Below are positions 4,916 to 5,893 of a stretch of 5,893 bases of DNA, piece by piece; within the stretch, counting starts at the first letter, position 1, and each line of letters opens with the position of its first letter. A program made the translations under genes and the position numbers. The notes under the pieces were generated by a model. That model did no database searches and was not told where the DNA came from. It was given only the letters and a program-made list of their open reading frames with translations. The stretch is from Alphaproteobacteria bacterium (GTDB lineage Bacteria > Pseudomonadota > Alphaproteobacteria > UBA828), in assembly GCA_029937205.1 (NCBI GenBank), contig JAPYQV010000195.1, positions 1 to 5,893 of the forward strand, given 5' to 3'.

Positions 4916-5893
4916 CTATTCGAGCCTATTAAGGCCGTCAAAGGCAGCCGTCTTATAACATTCCGCCAAGGTCGGGTAGTTGAATACGGATTCGATAAAA
5001 TATTCGATGGTCCCGCCGAAATTGATTACGGTCTGTCCGATATGCACCAATTCGCTGGCCCCTTCACCAAGGATACCGACACCCAGCAATCGGTGTGGGT
5101 CTATATCGAACAATAATTTCAACAGGCCCGTCGAATCGCCCATGATTTGGCCGCGCGCGATCTCCCGGTATGTCGCCTTGCCGACCTCATAGGGCGTGCC
5201 GGCTTCGGTCAGTTCAATTTCATTTTTGCCGACCACGGAAATCTCGGGGATCGTGTAGATTCCATAGGGCACATGCTCGGGAAAATCATTGACGGCGACG
5301 CCGAACGCATACGCCGCGGCGTGGCGGCCCTGTTCCATGCCGGTCGATGCCAAGCTGGGAAATCCGGCAACATCGCCGACCGCATAGATATGCGGCACAT
5401 TGGTCTGGAAATCATCATTGGTATCGAACATCAGGCGTTTGTCCGTCGTGAGGCCGGCGGCAGACAGATTAAGCTGCTCGGTATTGCCCATGCGCCCGGC
5501 GGCATAGAGCGCTTTTTCCGCATTGATGCGCTTGCCGCTCTTGAGATTGATTCGGACGCGCTCGCCGGAGCGGTGGGTGTAAGTTTCCACACTTTCCACT
5601 TCCTCGCCGAGGCGGAGCGTCAAGCAGTCCTGGCGCAGGTGATGGACCAGATTGTCAACCAGCTCATAGTCGATAAACGGCAGCAGGCGCTGGCGCATGT
5701 CGATCAACGTCACGCGCACGCCGAGCATGGCGAAGATGGAGGCATATTCGCAGCCGATAACGCCGGCGCCGACAATGGCAATCGAACGCGGTAATTTTTC
5801 CAGCCCGAGAATGTCATCGCTGTTGAAAATGCGTTGACCGTCAAACTCCACCGTATCGGTCCAGGGGGGTTGCGTGCCGACCGAATTGACGAT
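4916..5893 (-). CDS. sthA: Soluble pyridine nucleotide transhydrogenase (partial, C-terminal 325 residues)
   Basis: A flavoprotein disulfide-reductase-fold enzyme that transfers hydride between NADPH and NAD+ in the cytosol, mainly relieving NADPH excess. The first 140 or so residues, with the FAD-binding start, lie beyond base 5893. In the visible part the NAD(P) motif GAGVIGCEYASIF spans 42-54, with D65 ending the second strand. AAGRMGNTEQL follows at 132-142, the second FAD motif YAVGDVAGFPSLAS at 170-183, and the C-terminal dimerisation domain includes GIYTIPEIS, PYEVG, ARGQIMGD and HIGQTVINFGGTIEYFIESVFNYPTLAE. The end AAFDGLNRLE closely matches the E. coli SthA terminus (ALNGLNRLF). This C-terminal signature separates it from dihydrolipoamide dehydrogenase, glutathione reductase and mercuric reductase. 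The frame stays open to the window edge and stops at TAG 4918-4916. It converges on the small basic gene. The call is firm. Confidence 0.94.
   Translation of the reverse strand: MVNSVGTQPPWTDTVEFDGQRIFNSDDILGLEKLPRSIAIVGAGVIGCEYASIFAMLGVRVTLIDMRQRLLPFIDYELVDNLVHHLRQDCLTLRLGEEVESVETYTHRSGERVRINLKSGKRINAEKALYAAGRMGNTEQLNLSAAGLTTDKRLMFDTNDDFQTNVPHIYAVGDVAGFPSLASTGMEQGRHAAAYAFGVAVNDFPEHVPYGIYTIPEISVVGKNEIELTEAGTPYEVGKATYREIARGQIMGDSTGLLKLLFDIDPHRLLGVGILGEGASELVHIGQTVINFGGTIEYFIESVFNYPTLAECYKTAAFDGLNRLE

Noticed and set aside
5147..5794. Plus-strand frame of 215 codons opposite sthA
   Set aside because: Antisense shadow of sthA, with low-information composition and no start signal.
1..5893. CRISPR array, tRNA or rRNA
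   Set aside because: No regularly spaced repeats, and no cloverleaf or ribosomal RNA-like sequence was seen on either strand.

Overview
This window looks like chromosomal sequence from an alphaproteobacterium, possibly Rhodospirillales-like. That placement is inferred from the high-GC coding style, the protein flavour and an SthA-type transhydrogenase; no ribosomal or other marker gene is present. Most genes are ordinary metabolic enzymes. A lower-GC stretch of about 900 bases (3540-4480) interrupts them and holds a decayed gene and a small orphan gene.

Layout. (1) 1-272, minus: 5' end of a YghU-type glutathione S-transferase/disulfide reductase, cut by the window edge. (2) 358-1105, minus: a short-chain dehydrogenase resembling gluconate 5-dehydrogenase, broken by one extra base in a five-A run at 998-1002. 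(3) 1116-2459, minus: an intact class III PLP aminotransferase, 10 bases upstream of the dehydrogenase and probably cotranscribed with it. (4) 2460-2533: a 74-base divergent intergenic region with two inverted repeats. (5) 2534-3538, plus: an intact Gfo/Idh/MocA-family NAD(P)-dependent oxidoreductase. (6) 3598-4227, plus: a sulfotransferase pseudogene with no N-terminus and three in-frame stops, but one continuous frame. (7) 4228-4478: AT-rich non-coding DNA with small palindromes and a candidate promoter. (8) 4479-4772, plus: an unrecognised basic 97-residue protein, followed by a hairpin. (9) 4916-5893, minus: the C-terminal 325 residues of soluble pyridine nucleotide transhydrogenase SthA, converging on the small gene.

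How the genes may work together. The aminotransferase, the dehydrogenase and the divergent Gfo/Idh/MocA enzyme form a plausible set for catabolism of a sugar, sugar acid or amino compound: oxidation or reduction of carbinols plus an amine transfer. The substrate cannot be read from the sequence. YghU and SthA belong to thiol and NAD(P)H redox balance and are probably independent neighbours. I did not find a convincing new multi-gene system. The most notable observations are the two broken genes, the mirrored repeats in the divergent control region, and the small basic orphan gene beside the decayed sulfotransferase.
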